Source: Dinoroseobacter sp034111085 (GTDB lineage Bacteria > Pseudomonadota > Alphaproteobacteria > Rhodobacterales > Rhodobacteraceae). From it: DNA of 64,000 nt. The stretch's first letter is position 1, and each line of letters begins with the position of its first letter. Positions 8,407-17,636 of the stretch are shown here, in pieces. The stretch spans positions 170,197 to 234,196 of the forward strand of contig JAWUXZ010000015.1 in the NCBI GenBank assembly GCA_034111085.1. The letters run 5' to 3'. The notes under the pieces are model-generated. The model searched no databases, was not told the origin of the DNA, and saw nothing but the letters and a program-made list of their open reading frames with translations. The position numbers and the translations under genes were made by a program.

Positions 8407-8742
8407 ATGCAACACTCGCTTTTTGATCTTCCCAGCCCCCCGCGCGCTGCCCCACCTGTGGGCGCCCAACCTGCGACGCCCAAGCAGCTGCAATTTGCCA
8501 AGCAGATTGCTGCGCGTACCAAGGCCGATTTACCTGCGGAATTACAAGGGGATCGCCAACGCCTGTCGCAGTGGATTGACACCCATTACAAGCGCGCGCC
8601 GCAGACCCAGTTCTCAAATTACCCGTCATCCAAGCAGGTCGCCTTTGCCGAGCGGATTGCCCGGATCAAGCGCCGTCAGGTGCCCCATGAGTGTTTTCGC
8701 GACAAGGGCCTGATGTCGAAATGGATCGACAGCAATCGATAG
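8407..8742 (+). CDS. Small protein with two tandem KQ..FA..IA / S.WID repeats, predicted SOS-regulated
   Basis: An 111-residue protein of unknown function. It contains two 33-residue repeats at residues 26-58 and 76-108, exactly 50 residues apart with no gap. Thirteen positions are identical, including KQ, FA, IA, P, E, D and the closing S-x-WID. The first 25 residues are proline-rich. ATG 8407 is chosen because GGAG lies 7 bases upstream; the frame is open further upstream, but that would run through the LexA box. Basic, helical repeats and SOS control suggest a DNA-associated role, but this is inference. No catalytic motif is visible. Confidence 0.8.
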   Translation: MQHSLFDLPSPPRAAPPVGAQPATPKQLQFAKQIAARTKADLPAELQGDRQRLSQWIDTHYKRAPQTQFSNYPSSKQVAFAERIARIKRRQVPHECFRDKGLMSKWIDSNR

Positions 8743-8745
8743 GAT

Positions 8746-9513
8746 CTAGCGGCCTGTAAAACGCGCCAGCGTGATGCCTGCGGCTTGCAACCCGGCGCGT
8801 ACGGCTTTGGCCAGCGACACCGCCTCGGAGGTATCGCCGTGCACGCAGATGGTATCGACCGCCACGTCCAGTCGCCCGCCATCAATCGTCGGCACGCCGC
8901 CAGTTTTGACCATCTCCACCACCCGCGCGGCGACCTCGCCGGGATCGCGCAGCACCGCACCGGGGATCGCGCGGTCAACGAGGGTGGCGTCGGTGTTATA
9001 GGCGCGGTCGGCGAAGACCTCGCCTGCCCAAGCTGCACCCAGCGATTTCGCGGCCTCCTCCATCCCTGTGCCCGCTTGGGCCATCAAGATCGCCTCGGGC
9101 GCGACAGCAAGCGCTGCGCCATAGCAATCATGGGCGAGGTTTGCGTCCTCGGCGGCCATGTTCGACAGCGCGCCGTGCAGTTTGATGTGGTGCAGAGTGC
9201 CCCCCAGCGCGCGGGCCATGCCTTGTGCTGCCCCCACTTGGTAGCGGATCAGGTTCACGATCTCGGCGCGTTTCAGCGGCAAGCGGCGGCGCCCGAAGCC
9301 TTGGCGGTCTGCGAAGCCGGGGTGTGCGCCAATGCCGACGCCGTTCTCGATTGCCAAGCCCATCGCGCGCGCCATCACGTCCGGGTCGCCCGCATGACCG
9401 CCGCAAGCCACGTTGGCCGAGGTGATTACCTGCATCAAGGCCGCATCATCGCCCATGGTCCACGGGCCGTAGCCCTCGCCCAGATCGGAGTTCAGATCGA
9501 CAGATTGGGTCAT
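8746..9513 (-). CDS. pxpA: 5-oxoprolinase subunit A (LamB/YcsF family)
   Basis: PxpA acts with PxpB and PxpC in ATP-dependent opening of 5-oxoproline to glutamate. The 255-residue protein starts with the family signature DLNSDLGEGYG and then ANVACGGHAGDP, with HPGFADRQGFGRR further on. It overlaps pxpC by 4 bases and is the last gene of a leftward putR-pxpB-pxpC-pxpA operon. Its stop is 3 bases from the convergent end of the SOS-box gene. Confidence 0.93.
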   Translation of the reverse strand: MTQSVDLNSDLGEGYGPWTMGDDAALMQVITSANVACGGHAGDPDVMARAMGLAIENGVGIGAHPGFADRQGFGRRRLPLKRAEIVNLIRYQVGAAQGMARALGGTLHHIKLHGALSNMAAEDANLAHDCYGAALAVAPEAILMAQAGTGMEEAAKSLGAAWAGEVFADRAYNTDATLVDRAIPGAVLRDPGEVAARVVEMVKTGGVPTIDGGRLDVAVDTICVHGDTSEAVSLAKAVRAGLQAAGITLARFTGR

Positions 9514-10535
9514 GGCGTGTCCTTATCAGGTTGGCCGGAAATCATCCCGTCCACCAATTGATAGCTAAGCAGATCAGGAATGTCGCGCGGGTCACGATAG
9601 AGGGGTTTGACACGCGATTTCAACGTCGCAGTGGCGGCATTTGCCTTGCGTTGGATCGCGAGCGCCTCGGTTCGGCTGATACGTTCGAACTGCAAGGGCG
9701 CGCCGAGGCTGGCTTGGGCAATGCGCGGAAGATCGCAAGGCAAAACGGTCCCAAGGCGAGGGTAGCCTGCGGTGGTTTGCGCCTCCACCAACAACACCGC
9801 AGGCGCGCCGTCGCCGGTCATCTGGATATCGCCGGGGATGGCAAAATCGCTGAGCAGGTTAAGTTGGCCAGCAGATGAAAAGCCCGCGCCGTCGCTCCAT
9901 GCCAGCCGGACGCCCATGCGGTTGGCGCGCGCGTCGCGACTGAAGGCGGTGGCATAAAAGCGCGATTGGGTCTCGGCCGAGAACAGGCCGGTCTGGAGGC
10001 TGTCTACGACGCGCAGGGCACCACCTTTGGTACGGTCGACCACATCAAGGGCGACGGAAACTGGACCACCTGTGTCAGCCCCAAGGGGGAGTGTATCGCC
10101 GGTTGCCAATGCGCGTCCGATACCAGCGAGCAGATGTGTGCTGCGCGCCTCCAGCACAGGTTCGGTCGCAATGGCGCCCCCGATATGAAGGTAGCCGTAA
10201 ACGCCCGTGCGCACGCCACCGATCTTAAGCACAGCCCCGTTCGGCACGCCGTGAGCAGCGTTCCAAAGCAGCGGTTGGCCGTCGAGCGTCGCAGTCATCG
10301 GCGCGCCTGTCAGGGCTATGCGCAACGCGCGGGTCGCGCGAAAGCTGCCGCCCATGCCTGCCATTTCTAACACAGCGCTTGCAGCAGACTGTCCGAGCAG
10401 CGCTGCCCCTTCAAACAACGCCAGCTTATCAGCAGCGCCCCCCTGCCCGACGCCTTGACCAAGCCGTCCGATGCGACCTTGGTCTTGCACGGTGCCACTG
10501 GGGCCAACGCTGAGGATTTCTAGAACGCCGCTCAT
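9510..10535 (-). CDS. pxpC: 5-oxoprolinase subunit C (biotin-dependent carboxyltransferase-like)
   Basis: PxpC (341 residues) belongs to the AHS2/KipA-like family. It opens with a signature-like region VGPSGTVQDQGRIGRLGQGVGQGG and has the central segment that pairs with PxpB in the 5-oxoprolinase complex. It overlaps pxpB and pxpA by 4 bases each, which is strong evidence of co-translation. Older annotation would call it allophanate hydrolase subunit 2 or urea amidolyase-related; the PxpABC assignment rests on the complete three-gene set. Confidence 0.9.
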   Translation of the reverse strand: MSGVLEILSVGPSGTVQDQGRIGRLGQGVGQGGAADKLALFEGAALLGQSAASAVLEMAGMGGSFRATRALRIALTGAPMTATLDGQPLLWNAAHGVPNGAVLKIGGVRTGVYGYLHIGGAIATEPVLEARSTHLLAGIGRALATGDTLPLGADTGGPVSVALDVVDRTKGGALRVVDSLQTGLFSAETQSRFYATAFSRDARANRMGVRLAWSDGAGFSSAGQLNLLSDFAIPGDIQMTGDGAPAVLLVEAQTTAGYPRLGTVLPCDLPRIAQASLGAPLQFERISRTEALAIQRKANAATATLKSRVKPLYRDPRDIPDLLSYQLVDGMISGQPDKDTP

Positions 10536-11242
10536 ATCGCCTCAGCCCATGCAGGGGTGCTCAGCGCGTCTGGGCCAACGGGCTCAAACCGCACCTCGTC
10601 ACCGGGACGCAGCGGGAATGGCTCGGGTGCGTCCGGGTCGAAACAGGCAAATGCCGTCTGCGCAATCTGCCGCCAGCCCGTGGGCGACGGGTTTGCAAAC
10701 AGCACCATCTGGCGGACCGCGATAACCAAAGCGCCTGCGGGCACGCGCGCAGTAACACCTGTCTGTCGCGGCAAATCCCAGAGTTCTGGCAGGATACCTA
10801 AATAGGGCTGTCCGGGCGCAAAGCCGAGGGTTAACACACGGGTCCGCTCGGTCGCTATTGCCTCGATAACTTGGGCCTCAGTGACGCCAGCCAACCCAGC
10901 CACCTCGCCCAGTTGCGGTCCGTGACCCCCGCCAAACACCGCCGGGATATGCCACAGCTTGCGACCGTCAGGCAGGCCCGCATTCGTCCAGTCGTTCGCC
11001 GCCAACCATGCTTGAAGCCGCATGATCAGGGCTTCCTCGTCATGCTTTGCCAAATCCACCCGCAGGAAGACCGACGCAAGCGCGCTCGCGGTCTCTTCAA
11101 TCTCCGGCCAGCTTTCCACCTCAAGCCCCGCGCGGCATGCAATTGCGGCTTGGTTGGACTGCGCATCAAGACTATGGCCAAAGCGCACCAGCAGGCCCGA
11201 CAAGCCCATTATGCGCACCTGCGGCCAACGCGTCTCAGCCAT
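10532..11242 (-). CDS. pxpB: 5-oxoprolinase subunit B (KipI/AHS1-like)
   Basis: PxpB (236 residues from the chosen ATG) has the AHS1/KipI fold, with the recognisable LGFAPGQPYLG segment and the VPAGAL/VAIR-type C-terminal half. ATG 11242 (MAETRWP) is preferred over an upstream in-frame GTG. It overlaps the putR stop by 8 bases, so the regulator and the oxoprolinase genes are probably one transcript. Confidence 0.88.
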   Translation of the reverse strand: MAETRWPQVRIMGLSGLLVRFGHSLDAQSNQAAIACRAGLEVESWPEIEETASALASVFLRVDLAKHDEEALIMRLQAWLAANDWTNAGLPDGRKLWHIPAVFGGGHGPQLGEVAGLAGVTEAQVIEAIATERTRVLTLGFAPGQPYLGILPELWDLPRQTGVTARVPAGALVIAVRQMVLFANPSPTGWRQIAQTAFACFDPDAPEPFPLRPGDEVRFEPVGPDALSTPAWAEAI

Positions 11243-11738
11243 CAATCGCCCCTTCCCCACCGATCAGCACGGCCCCATCTTTGACCGCTTCCATCGATAC
11301 ATGGGTAGAGGTGCTCGCTACATAAGGTAAAGCCGAAATAACCTCGCCCAGCACCTCGCGGTAGCTGCGAATGTCGGATGTGCGCACCTTCAATAAGTAG
11401 TCGAACGCGCCTGCGATCATGTGGCACTGCTCTATCTCGGGCACGCGCTGGACCGAAGCGTTGAAAGCGTTGAGGGCTTTTTCTGTGGTGTTGCTCAGCC
11501 GGACTTCGACGAAGGCGATATGCTCCAGCCCCAACTTGCCGGGGTTCAGCATCGCGCGAAACCCCAAGATAAAGCCGTCAGCTTGAAGGCGTTTGACGCG
11601 AATTTGGCAGGGGGTTTTGGACAAGCCGACCTTGCTGGCAAGCTCGGTAACCGGCATGCGGCCATCAAGGGCGAGCCATTTCAGGATGGCACGGTCAAAC
11701 TGGTCTAGATGCCCGGCATCAGGCTGTGCTCTAGGCAT
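11235..11738 (-). CDS. putR: Lrp/AsnC-family regulator, probable PutR
   Basis: A 167-residue Lrp/AsnC protein: N-terminal helix-turn-helix (about residues 15-65, ALDGRMPVTELASKVGLSKT) followed by a RAM effector-binding domain. It is divergent from putA, with 120 bases between the starts, the arrangement of PutR in alphaproteobacteria, where it activates putA in response to proline. Unusually it heads an operon with pxpB-pxpC-pxpA, which suggests shared control of proline and 5-oxoproline use. The effector is inferred from position. Confidence 0.85.
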   Translation of the reverse strand: MPRAQPDAGHLDQFDRAILKWLALDGRMPVTELASKVGLSKTPCQIRVKRLQADGFILGFRAMLNPGKLGLEHIAFVEVRLSNTTEKALNAFNASVQRVPEIEQCHMIAGAFDYLLKVRTSDIRSYREVLGEVISALPYVASTSTHVSMEAVKDGAVLIGGEGAIDG

Positions 11739-11858
11739 ATGAAGCTCCGACTTGCGTACAATTGGCCTAATGTCCGTTATCCTGCCCCATTTCAGGCAAC
11801 ATGCCTAGTCACATTCCTTTACCAAGCGATAAACGCCCTCTCAGCCAGCGAGCACGCC

Positions 11859-14800
11859 ATGTCCCTTGCCCCCTCCCGCACCGCAATCCACTCGGCACAC
11901 CTGGCCCCTGAAGCGCAGGTCTTAACGGCACTGAGCACAAATGCGCCAAGCCTCGCACAACGCCAAGCCGCCGTTGCCCACGCCAGCAAACTCGTCACCG
12001 CGATCCGCGCCGATGACCGCCCGGCCTTGATGGACGTGTTTCTCGCCGAATACGGACTGTCGACGCGCGAGGGCGTGGCATTGATGTGTTTGGCCGAAGC
12101 GCTGCTTAGGGTGCCTGATGCCGATACGATGGACGCGCTGATCGAGGATAAGATCGCGCCTTCAGCTTGGGGCGCGCATTTGGGCAAGTCGAGCTCGTCT
12201 TTGGTCAACGCCTCCACATGGGCGCTTATGCTCACGGGCAAAGTCCTCAGCGACGGCGAAGGCATGGCTGGGGTGTTGCGCGGTGCCGTCAAACGGCTGG
12301 GCGAGCCTGTGATCCGCACCGCCGTGGGCCGCGCAATGCGCGAGATGGGCGCGCAGTTTGTGCTGGGCGAGACGATAAGCGAGGCGGTATCGCGCGGGCG
12401 CAGCAGTGCCACGAAGGGCTACACGTATTCATATGATATGCTCGGCGAGGCCGCGATGACGGCGCGCGATGCGGATGCGTTTCTGGCTGCATATAACGGC
12501 GCGATCAAGACACTGGCGGCGGAAGCAAAGTCCAGCGATTTGCGCGACAATCCCGGGATCTCTATCAAGCTTTCGGCGCTGCATCCGCGCTATGAGTTTG
12601 CCCAGAAGGCCCGCGTGATGGAAGAGTTGGTCCCGCGTGTTCTGGGTCTGGCGCAGGCCGCGAAAGCCGCGCGCATGGGGTTGAACATCGATGCAGAAGA
12701 AGCGGACCGGCTGGAGCTGTCACTTGATGTGATCGAGGCGGTTCTGAGCGACGAAAGCCTTGCCGGATGGGACGGCTTTGGCGTCGTGGTGCAGGCCTAC
12801 GGCAAACGCGCGGCCCCGGTCATCGATTGGCTCTATGCGCTGGCGCAGGATTTGGACCGCCGGATCATGGTGCGTCTGGTCAAGGGTGCCTATTGGGACA
12901 CCGAGATTAAGCATGCGCAGGTCGAAGGCTTTGACGACTTTGCGGTCTTCACGCGCAAGGTGGCCACAGATGTGAGCTATCAGTGTTGTGCGGCGAAGTT
13001 GCTGGCGATGACCGATCGGATTTACCCGCAATTTGCCACCCATAACGCCCAAACCGTGGCTGCGATTTTGGCGATGACCTCGGCGCGCGCTACGTTCGAG
13101 TTTCAGCGCCTGCACGGGATGGGGCGCGCGCTTTATGATGTGTTGCGCGCGGATGACCCAGTGCGCTGCAGGATTTACGCGCCTGTGGGTGCGCACCGGG
13201 ATTTGCTTGCCTATCTGGTCCGCAGGTTGTTGGAGAATGGGGCAAACAGCTCGTTTGTGAACCAGATCGTGGATACGCGCGTACCGCCTGCGGTGGTTGC
13301 GGCTGATCCGTTTGCCGCAGTTGAGGCGTCGGGTGGTGGCCCAGCTGTGACCTTGCCCAAGGAAATCTTTGCGGGGCGACGCAACTCGCAAGGTTGGAAC
13401 GTGAACGAAGTCGGCGATGTGGAGCGGCTTGATGCGCTGCGCGCGCCTTACAGGGGCGTGAAGTGGCATGGGCAAACCGAGGGCACTGGCGATATGCGTG
13501 AGGTCTGGAACCCAGCGGTGCCAGCGGATTTATTAGGCGAAGTGCGGTTGGTGAGCGTCGCCGATGTCCAAGCGGCATTTGAGGCGGCGACACCGTGGGC
13601 CGCAGACGCCCCGGCACGTGCGGAAGTCTTGCACCGAGTGGCCGATGCGTATGAGGCCAATACCGGCGAGCTGCTCGCACTACTTTCGCGCGAAGCCGGA
13701 AAGACCCTGCGCGATGGTGTGTCTGAGATCCGCGAGGCGGTCGACTTCCTGCGCTTTTACGGCGACGAGACCGCGCGTCTGAGCGCCCCGGCGCGCGGTG
13801 TGTTCGGCTGCATCTCGCCATGGAACTTCCCTCTGGCGATCTTCACCGGACAGATTGCGGCCGCACTCGCAGCGGGAAATGCCGCGCTGGCCAAACCCGC
13901 TGAGACTACTTTGCTGACGGCAGATTTTGCGGTGGGTTTGATGCATGCGGCGGGCGTACCACGGGCGGCACTCCGCCTGCTGCCCGGCGACGGCGCGGAT
14001 GTGGGCGCAGCACTGAGTGCGCTTCCCCTTGATGGCATCTGCTTCACTGGATCAACCGCGACAGCACAGCGGATCAACCGGACGATGGCTGCCAATGCCA
14101 GCCCAACCGCGCCGCTTATCGCAGAAACGGGCGGGCTGAACGCGATGATCGTGGACAGCACCGCACTGCCAGAGCAAGCGGTACGCGATATCGTTGCCTC
14201 GGCGTTTCAATCGGCGGGGCAGCGCTGTTCGGCGTTGCGGGTGCTTTATGTCCAGAAGGACGTGGCGGAAACGGTTCTATCGATGCTCTACGGCGCGATG
14301 GACGAGCTGGCCATTGGCGATCCGTGGCAGGTCTCTACAGATATTGGCCCGGTCATCACGGCGCAGGCGCGCGCAGGCATCGAGGCGCATATCGCGGCAG
14401 CACAGGCCGAAGGCCGGGTTTTGAAGGCGCTCGCGGTGCCAAGTGCGGGGCATTTCGTAGCCCCAACCGTGATCAAAGTCACAGGCATCGGCGATTTGGC
14501 GCAAGAAGTGTTCGGCCCGGTCCTGCACGTGGCCACTTACAAGGCGCGTGATCTCGACAAGGTCGTGGCCGAGATCAACGCCGCAGGCTACGGGCTAACC
14601 TTCGGGATGCACAGCCGCATTGATGACCGGGTAGAGCAAGTCGTCGGCCAAATTCGTTGCGGAAATATCTATATCAACCGCAACCAGATCGGGGCCGTTG
14701 TCGGCAGTCAGCCCTTTGGCGGCGAGGGCCTCTCGGGAACCGGGCCGAAGGCAGGCGGGCCGCAATACGTGGCACGGTTTGCGCGCGCCGGGCGTGTGGT

Positions 14801-15260
14801 GGTTGAAGGGGATAGTGTTGATGGCGCGGACGTCCAAGCAGCACTCGACGCTGTAACACGCCCCACACACCAAGCTTTGCGCGCCCACAGCCTGCCGGGG
14901 CCGACGGGCGAGTCGAATTTGCTGTCGGTATATGGGCGCGGGGTTGTGCTTTGCCTTGGGCCAGGTGCACTGGCAACAACGCAGCAGGTAACAGCGGCCA
15001 AGCGTGCGGGATGTAGTGCCGCCCCGGCGCAGGTGTCTGCGCAAGCGTTAACCACGCTTACGGGCTTTGATGCTGTTGCCAGCTTTGCCCCGGACGCAAC
15101 GCTAAAAGCCTACCGTCAAGCCCTCGCTGCACGCGACGGCGCGTTGATCCCGCTTCTGGCCGAGGATGATCTGATCGAGCGGCTAACGCTTGAGCGCCAC
15201 TTATGCGTTGATACCACGGCGGCGGGCGGGAATGTGGCGTTGTTGTCGCAAAGTAGCTAG
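11859..15260 (+). CDS. putA: Bifunctional proline dehydrogenase / L-glutamate gamma-semialdehyde dehydrogenase PutA
   Basis: PutA oxidises proline to glutamate in two steps with substrate channelling. From ATG 11859 the protein is 1133 residues. The proline dehydrogenase barrel occupies roughly residues 80-480 and ends with the substrate-binding YLVRRLLENGANSSF segment. The aldehyde dehydrogenase domain follows, with PWNFPLAIF, a glutamate in AETGGLN and the catalytic cysteine in GQRCSALR. A C-terminal domain follows, and there is no N-terminal ribbon-helix-helix, so this is a non-regulatory, type B-like PutA that needs an external regulator, matching PutR next door. The open frame extends 50 codons upstream into the putR promoter without a ribosome-binding site, so the shorter start is used. 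Confidence 0.95.
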   Translation: MSLAPSRTAIHSAHLAPEAQVLTALSTNAPSLAQRQAAVAHASKLVTAIRADDRPALMDVFLAEYGLSTREGVALMCLAEALLRVPDADTMDALIEDKIAPSAWGAHLGKSSSSLVNASTWALMLTGKVLSDGEGMAGVLRGAVKRLGEPVIRTAVGRAMREMGAQFVLGETISEAVSRGRSSATKGYTYSYDMLGEAAMTARDADAFLAAYNGAIKTLAAEAKSSDLRDNPGISIKLSALHPRYEFAQKARVMEELVPRVLGLAQAAKAARMGLNIDAEEADRLELSLDVIEAVLSDESLAGWDGFGVVVQAYGKRAAPVIDWLYALAQDLDRRIMVRLVKGAYWDTEIKHAQVEGFDDFAVFTRKVATDVSYQCCAAKLLAMTDRIYPQFATHNAQTVAAILAMTSARATFEFQRLHGMGRALYDVLRADDPVRCRIYAPVGAHRDLLAYLVRRLLENGANSSFVNQIVDTRVPPAVVAADPFAAVEASGGGPAVTLPKEIFAGRRNSQGWNVNEVGDVERLDALRAPYRGVKWHGQTEGTGDMREVWNPAVPADLLGEVRLVSVADVQAAFEAATPWAADAPARAEVLHRVADAYEANTGELLALLSREAGKTLRDGVSEIREAVDFLRFYGDETARLSAPARGVFGCISPWNFPLAIFTGQIAAALAAGNAALAKPAETTLLTADFAVGLMHAAGVPRAALRLLPGDGADVGAALSALPLDGICFTGSTATAQRINRTMAANASPTAPLIAETGGLNAMIVDSTALPEQAVRDIVASAFQSAGQRCSALRVLYVQKDVAETVLSMLYGAMDELAIGDPWQVSTDIGPVITAQARAGIEAHIAAAQAEGRVLKALAVPSAGHFVAPTVIKVTGIGDLAQEVFGPVLHVATYKARDLDKVVAEINAAGYGLTFGMHSRIDDRVEQVVGQIRCGNIYINRNQIGAVVGSQPFGGEGLSGTGPKAGGPQYVARFARAGRVVVEGDSVDGADVQAALDAVTRPTHQALRAHSLPGPTGESNLLSVYGRGVVLCLGPGALATTQQVTAAKRAGCSAAPAQVSAQALTTLTGFDAVASFAPDATLKAYRQALAARDGALIPLLAEDDLIERLTLERHLCVDTTAAGGNVALLSQSS

Positions 15261-15308
15261 CGCACACCCGCTCACCAGATAGTCAGGGCGTAGCAAAAGG
15301 AGTGCCCT

Positions 15309-16763
15309 ATGACCCATCAGATCCAACCCTATTGGCAGAACTATATCGACGGCGCATGGGTCGATGGCGGTGCCGGGCGATTGAGCGTTGAGAATCCCGG
15401 CACGGGTGAAGCCTTGGCCGAACATGCCGTGGCCAATGCAGCCGACGTGGACCGCGCCGTACAGGCCGCGCGCCGGGTGCATCTGGCAGGCGATTGGGCG
15501 GGGCTGCGGCCTGTGGAACGCGGACGCATCGTCAAGAAGATGGGTGAATACCTGTTGGCGAACTTGGATGAGATCAGCCGCGTTCTGACGCTGGAGCAGG
15601 GCAAACCGCTCTGGGAAGCGGAGATCGAGATCAAGGGTGCCGCGCGATACTTTGAGTATTATGGCAACCAAGCCGAAACCGTGGAAGGGCGATCGATACC
15701 GCTCGGCTCGGGCTATTTTGACTTCACAACCTACGAGCCGATGGGCGTCTCGGCCCAGATTATCCCGTGGAATTACCCTGTTGAGATGACAGCGCGCGGA
15801 ATCGCGGCGGCCTTGGCGACGGGCAATGCGTGTGTGATCAAGACGCCGGAACTGACACCGCTGTCTTGCGCCTATCTGGCCAAGGCGGGCGAATATGCAG
15901 GCCTGCCGCAAGGCGCTTTGAGCATCCTTTGTGGCTACGGGTCCGAGGCGGGCGCAGCCCTGTCCGCCCATCCAGATGTGAACCATATCGTGTTCACCGG
16001 ATCAGTCGGCACGGGCATCGCGATTGCAAGCGCTGCCGCCTTGAACGTGGTGCCTTGCGTGCTGGAACTTGGCGGCAAATCGGCAGCAATCGTCCACAGC
16101 GACGCCGATCTGGATGCGTTCGAGAATGACATTCGCTGGGGTATCTATTTTAACGCGGGCCAAGTGTGCTCGGCCATGAGCCGCGTGATCGTGCACGAAA
16201 GCGTCCATGACGAGGTGGTGGCGCGTGCGTCAGCTATTGCGGCCAGCCTATCGGTGGGACCGGGGTTTGAGCGCGAGACTTCGGGCCTGAATATGGGGTC
16301 CATGGTCTCAACCGGCCAGCGGGATCGAGCGGCCTCGATGGTGCGCGCCGCCGAAGAGGCCGGAGCTGTTATCGCCGCCGGGGGGCGTCCGTTGAACTTG
16401 CCGGGTGCGTTCCTCGATCCGACGGTTCTAAGCGGCGTGACCCAAGATATGGTGATCGCGAACGAGGAGGTCTTTGGCCCAGTGCTGTCAGTGCTGAAAT
16501 TTAAGGACGAGGCCGAGGCAATCGCGATGGCGAACGCCACGCCCTACGGGTTGGTCGGTGGGGTATTCACCCGCGATCTGGACCGCGCAACACGGGCTGC
16601 AAGCCAGATCCGCGCGGGCCAGATTTTCGTGAATGAATGGTTTGCAGGCGGTGTGGAAACGCCCTTTGGCGGCTACGGAAAATCGGGGTATGGACGAGAG
16701 AAGGGGCGCGAGGCGCTGTGGAACTACGTCCAAACCAAGAACGTGGCAATTCGGTTGAAATAG
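15309..16763 (+). CDS. Aldehyde dehydrogenase family protein
   Basis: A 484-residue NAD(P)-dependent aldehyde dehydrogenase. It shows the cofactor and substrate motifs IIPWNYPVEM, FTGSVGTG, the general-base glutamate in ELGGKSAAIV and the catalytic cysteine in GQVCSAMSR. AAAAGGAG sits 7 bases before the ATG. It follows putA by 48 bases and precedes an SDR gene by 10 bases, so it is probably part of the same catabolic unit. It resembles betaine-aldehyde and related dehydrogenases, but the substrate cannot be decided from sequence alone. Confidence 0.88.
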   Translation: MTHQIQPYWQNYIDGAWVDGGAGRLSVENPGTGEALAEHAVANAADVDRAVQAARRVHLAGDWAGLRPVERGRIVKKMGEYLLANLDEISRVLTLEQGKPLWEAEIEIKGAARYFEYYGNQAETVEGRSIPLGSGYFDFTTYEPMGVSAQIIPWNYPVEMTARGIAAALATGNACVIKTPELTPLSCAYLAKAGEYAGLPQGALSILCGYGSEAGAALSAHPDVNHIVFTGSVGTGIAIASAAALNVVPCVLELGGKSAAIVHSDADLDAFENDIRWGIYFNAGQVCSAMSRVIVHESVHDEVVARASAIAASLSVGPGFERETSGLNMGSMVSTGQRDRAASMVRAAEEAGAVIAAGGRPLNLPGAFLDPTVLSGVTQDMVIANEEVFGPVLSVLKFKDEAEAIAMANATPYGLVGGVFTRDLDRATRAASQIRAGQIFVNEWFAGGVETPFGGYGKSGYGREKGREALWNYVQTKNVAIRLK

Positions 16764-16773
16764 GAGAGACGGC

Positions 16774-17529
16774 ATGAAGTTAGGTGCAGGATTAACGGCT
16801 GTAATCTCAGGCGGCGCTTCTGGTTTGGGCGCGGCAACTGCGCGCCGGCTGGCAGGTGCTGGGGTCACGGTGGCGTTGTTTGATTTGAATGCAGACGCCG
16901 GTGAGGCCTTGGCGGCAGAGCTTGGCGGCAGTTTCCACCGGGTCGATGTCAGCAATGCGGCCAGCGTGGCTGCGGGCTTTGCAGCGTTGGGCGCGGTGCA
17001 TGTCATGGTGAACTGTGCAGGCGTAGCCCCTGCGGCCAAGACGGTGTCGCGCGGGGCAGCCCATGATGCGGATCTGTTTGCGAAGGTTGTTGGGATCAGT
17101 TTGATCGGCAGCTTTAACTGTGCCAGCCAAGCCGCTGAAATTATGTCGAAACAAGAGCCTCTGACTTCGGACGGTGAGCGCGGCGTGATCATCAACACCG
17201 CTTCGGTCGCCGCTTTCGAGGGTCAAGTCGGTCAGGTGGCCTACGGGGCCTCCAAGGGTGGCGTGGCAGCAATGACCTTGCCGATGGCGCGCGATCTGGC
17301 CGACAAGGGTATCCGGGTTTGCGCAATTGCGCCGGGCCTGTTTCTGACACCGATGCTGGAAGGCCTGCCCCAAGAGGTCCAAGACAGTCTTGGTGGCCAA
17401 GTGCCGTTCCCCTCCCGCCTTGGTAAGCCCAGCGAGTTCGCCGATCTGGTGGCCCATATTGCCGAGAACCCGATGCTAAACGGCGAGGTTATTCGGCTAG
17501 ACGGCGCGATCAGGATGTCTCCGCGCTAG
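16774..17529 (+). CDS. Short-chain dehydrogenase/reductase, 3-hydroxyacyl-CoA dehydrogenase-like
   Basis: A 251-residue SDR with the cofactor motif SGGASGLG near residue 12, NCAG near 87, and the catalytic YGASK. The overall pattern, including the insert before INTASVAAFEGQ, resembles type II 3-hydroxyacyl-CoA dehydrogenases (HSD10-like). GGAGAG lies before the ATG, 10 bases after the aldehyde dehydrogenase, so the two are likely co-transcribed. The substrate is not determined. Confidence 0.85.
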   Translation: MKLGAGLTAVISGGASGLGAATARRLAGAGVTVALFDLNADAGEALAAELGGSFHRVDVSNAASVAAGFAALGAVHVMVNCAGVAPAAKTVSRGAAHDADLFAKVVGISLIGSFNCASQAAEIMSKQEPLTSDGERGVIINTASVAAFEGQVGQVAYGASKGGVAAMTLPMARDLADKGIRVCAIAPGLFLTPMLEGLPQEVQDSLGGQVPFPSRLGKPSEFADLVAHIAENPMLNGEVIRLDGAIRMSPR

Positions 17530-17584
17530 ATTAGCAGTAGTCGCCCGCGCATGGGCACTCCTCTCAAAAGTCTTCATGACATAG

Positions 17585-17614
17585 AATGGGCCGCACAACA
17601 CGGTGCGGCCCATT
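17585..17614. terminator. Hairpin between convergent SDR and TRAP genes
   Basis: A perfect 12-base-pair stem (AATGGGCCGCAC / GTGCGGCCCATT) with a 6-base loop lies between two convergent genes. There is no long T-tract on either side, so it is a strong hairpin but a less typical intrinsic terminator. Confidence 0.6.
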
Positions 17615-17636
17615 AGGGTCTTGGGATCGTTGCAGT

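Noticed and set aside
8785..9561. Open frame of 258 codons opposite pxpA
   Set aside because: It is a mirror frame of a confidently identified pxpA gene and has no recognisable domain.
12720..13475. Open frame of 251 codons opposite putA
   Set aside because: Antisense to putA, with no homology that I recognise.
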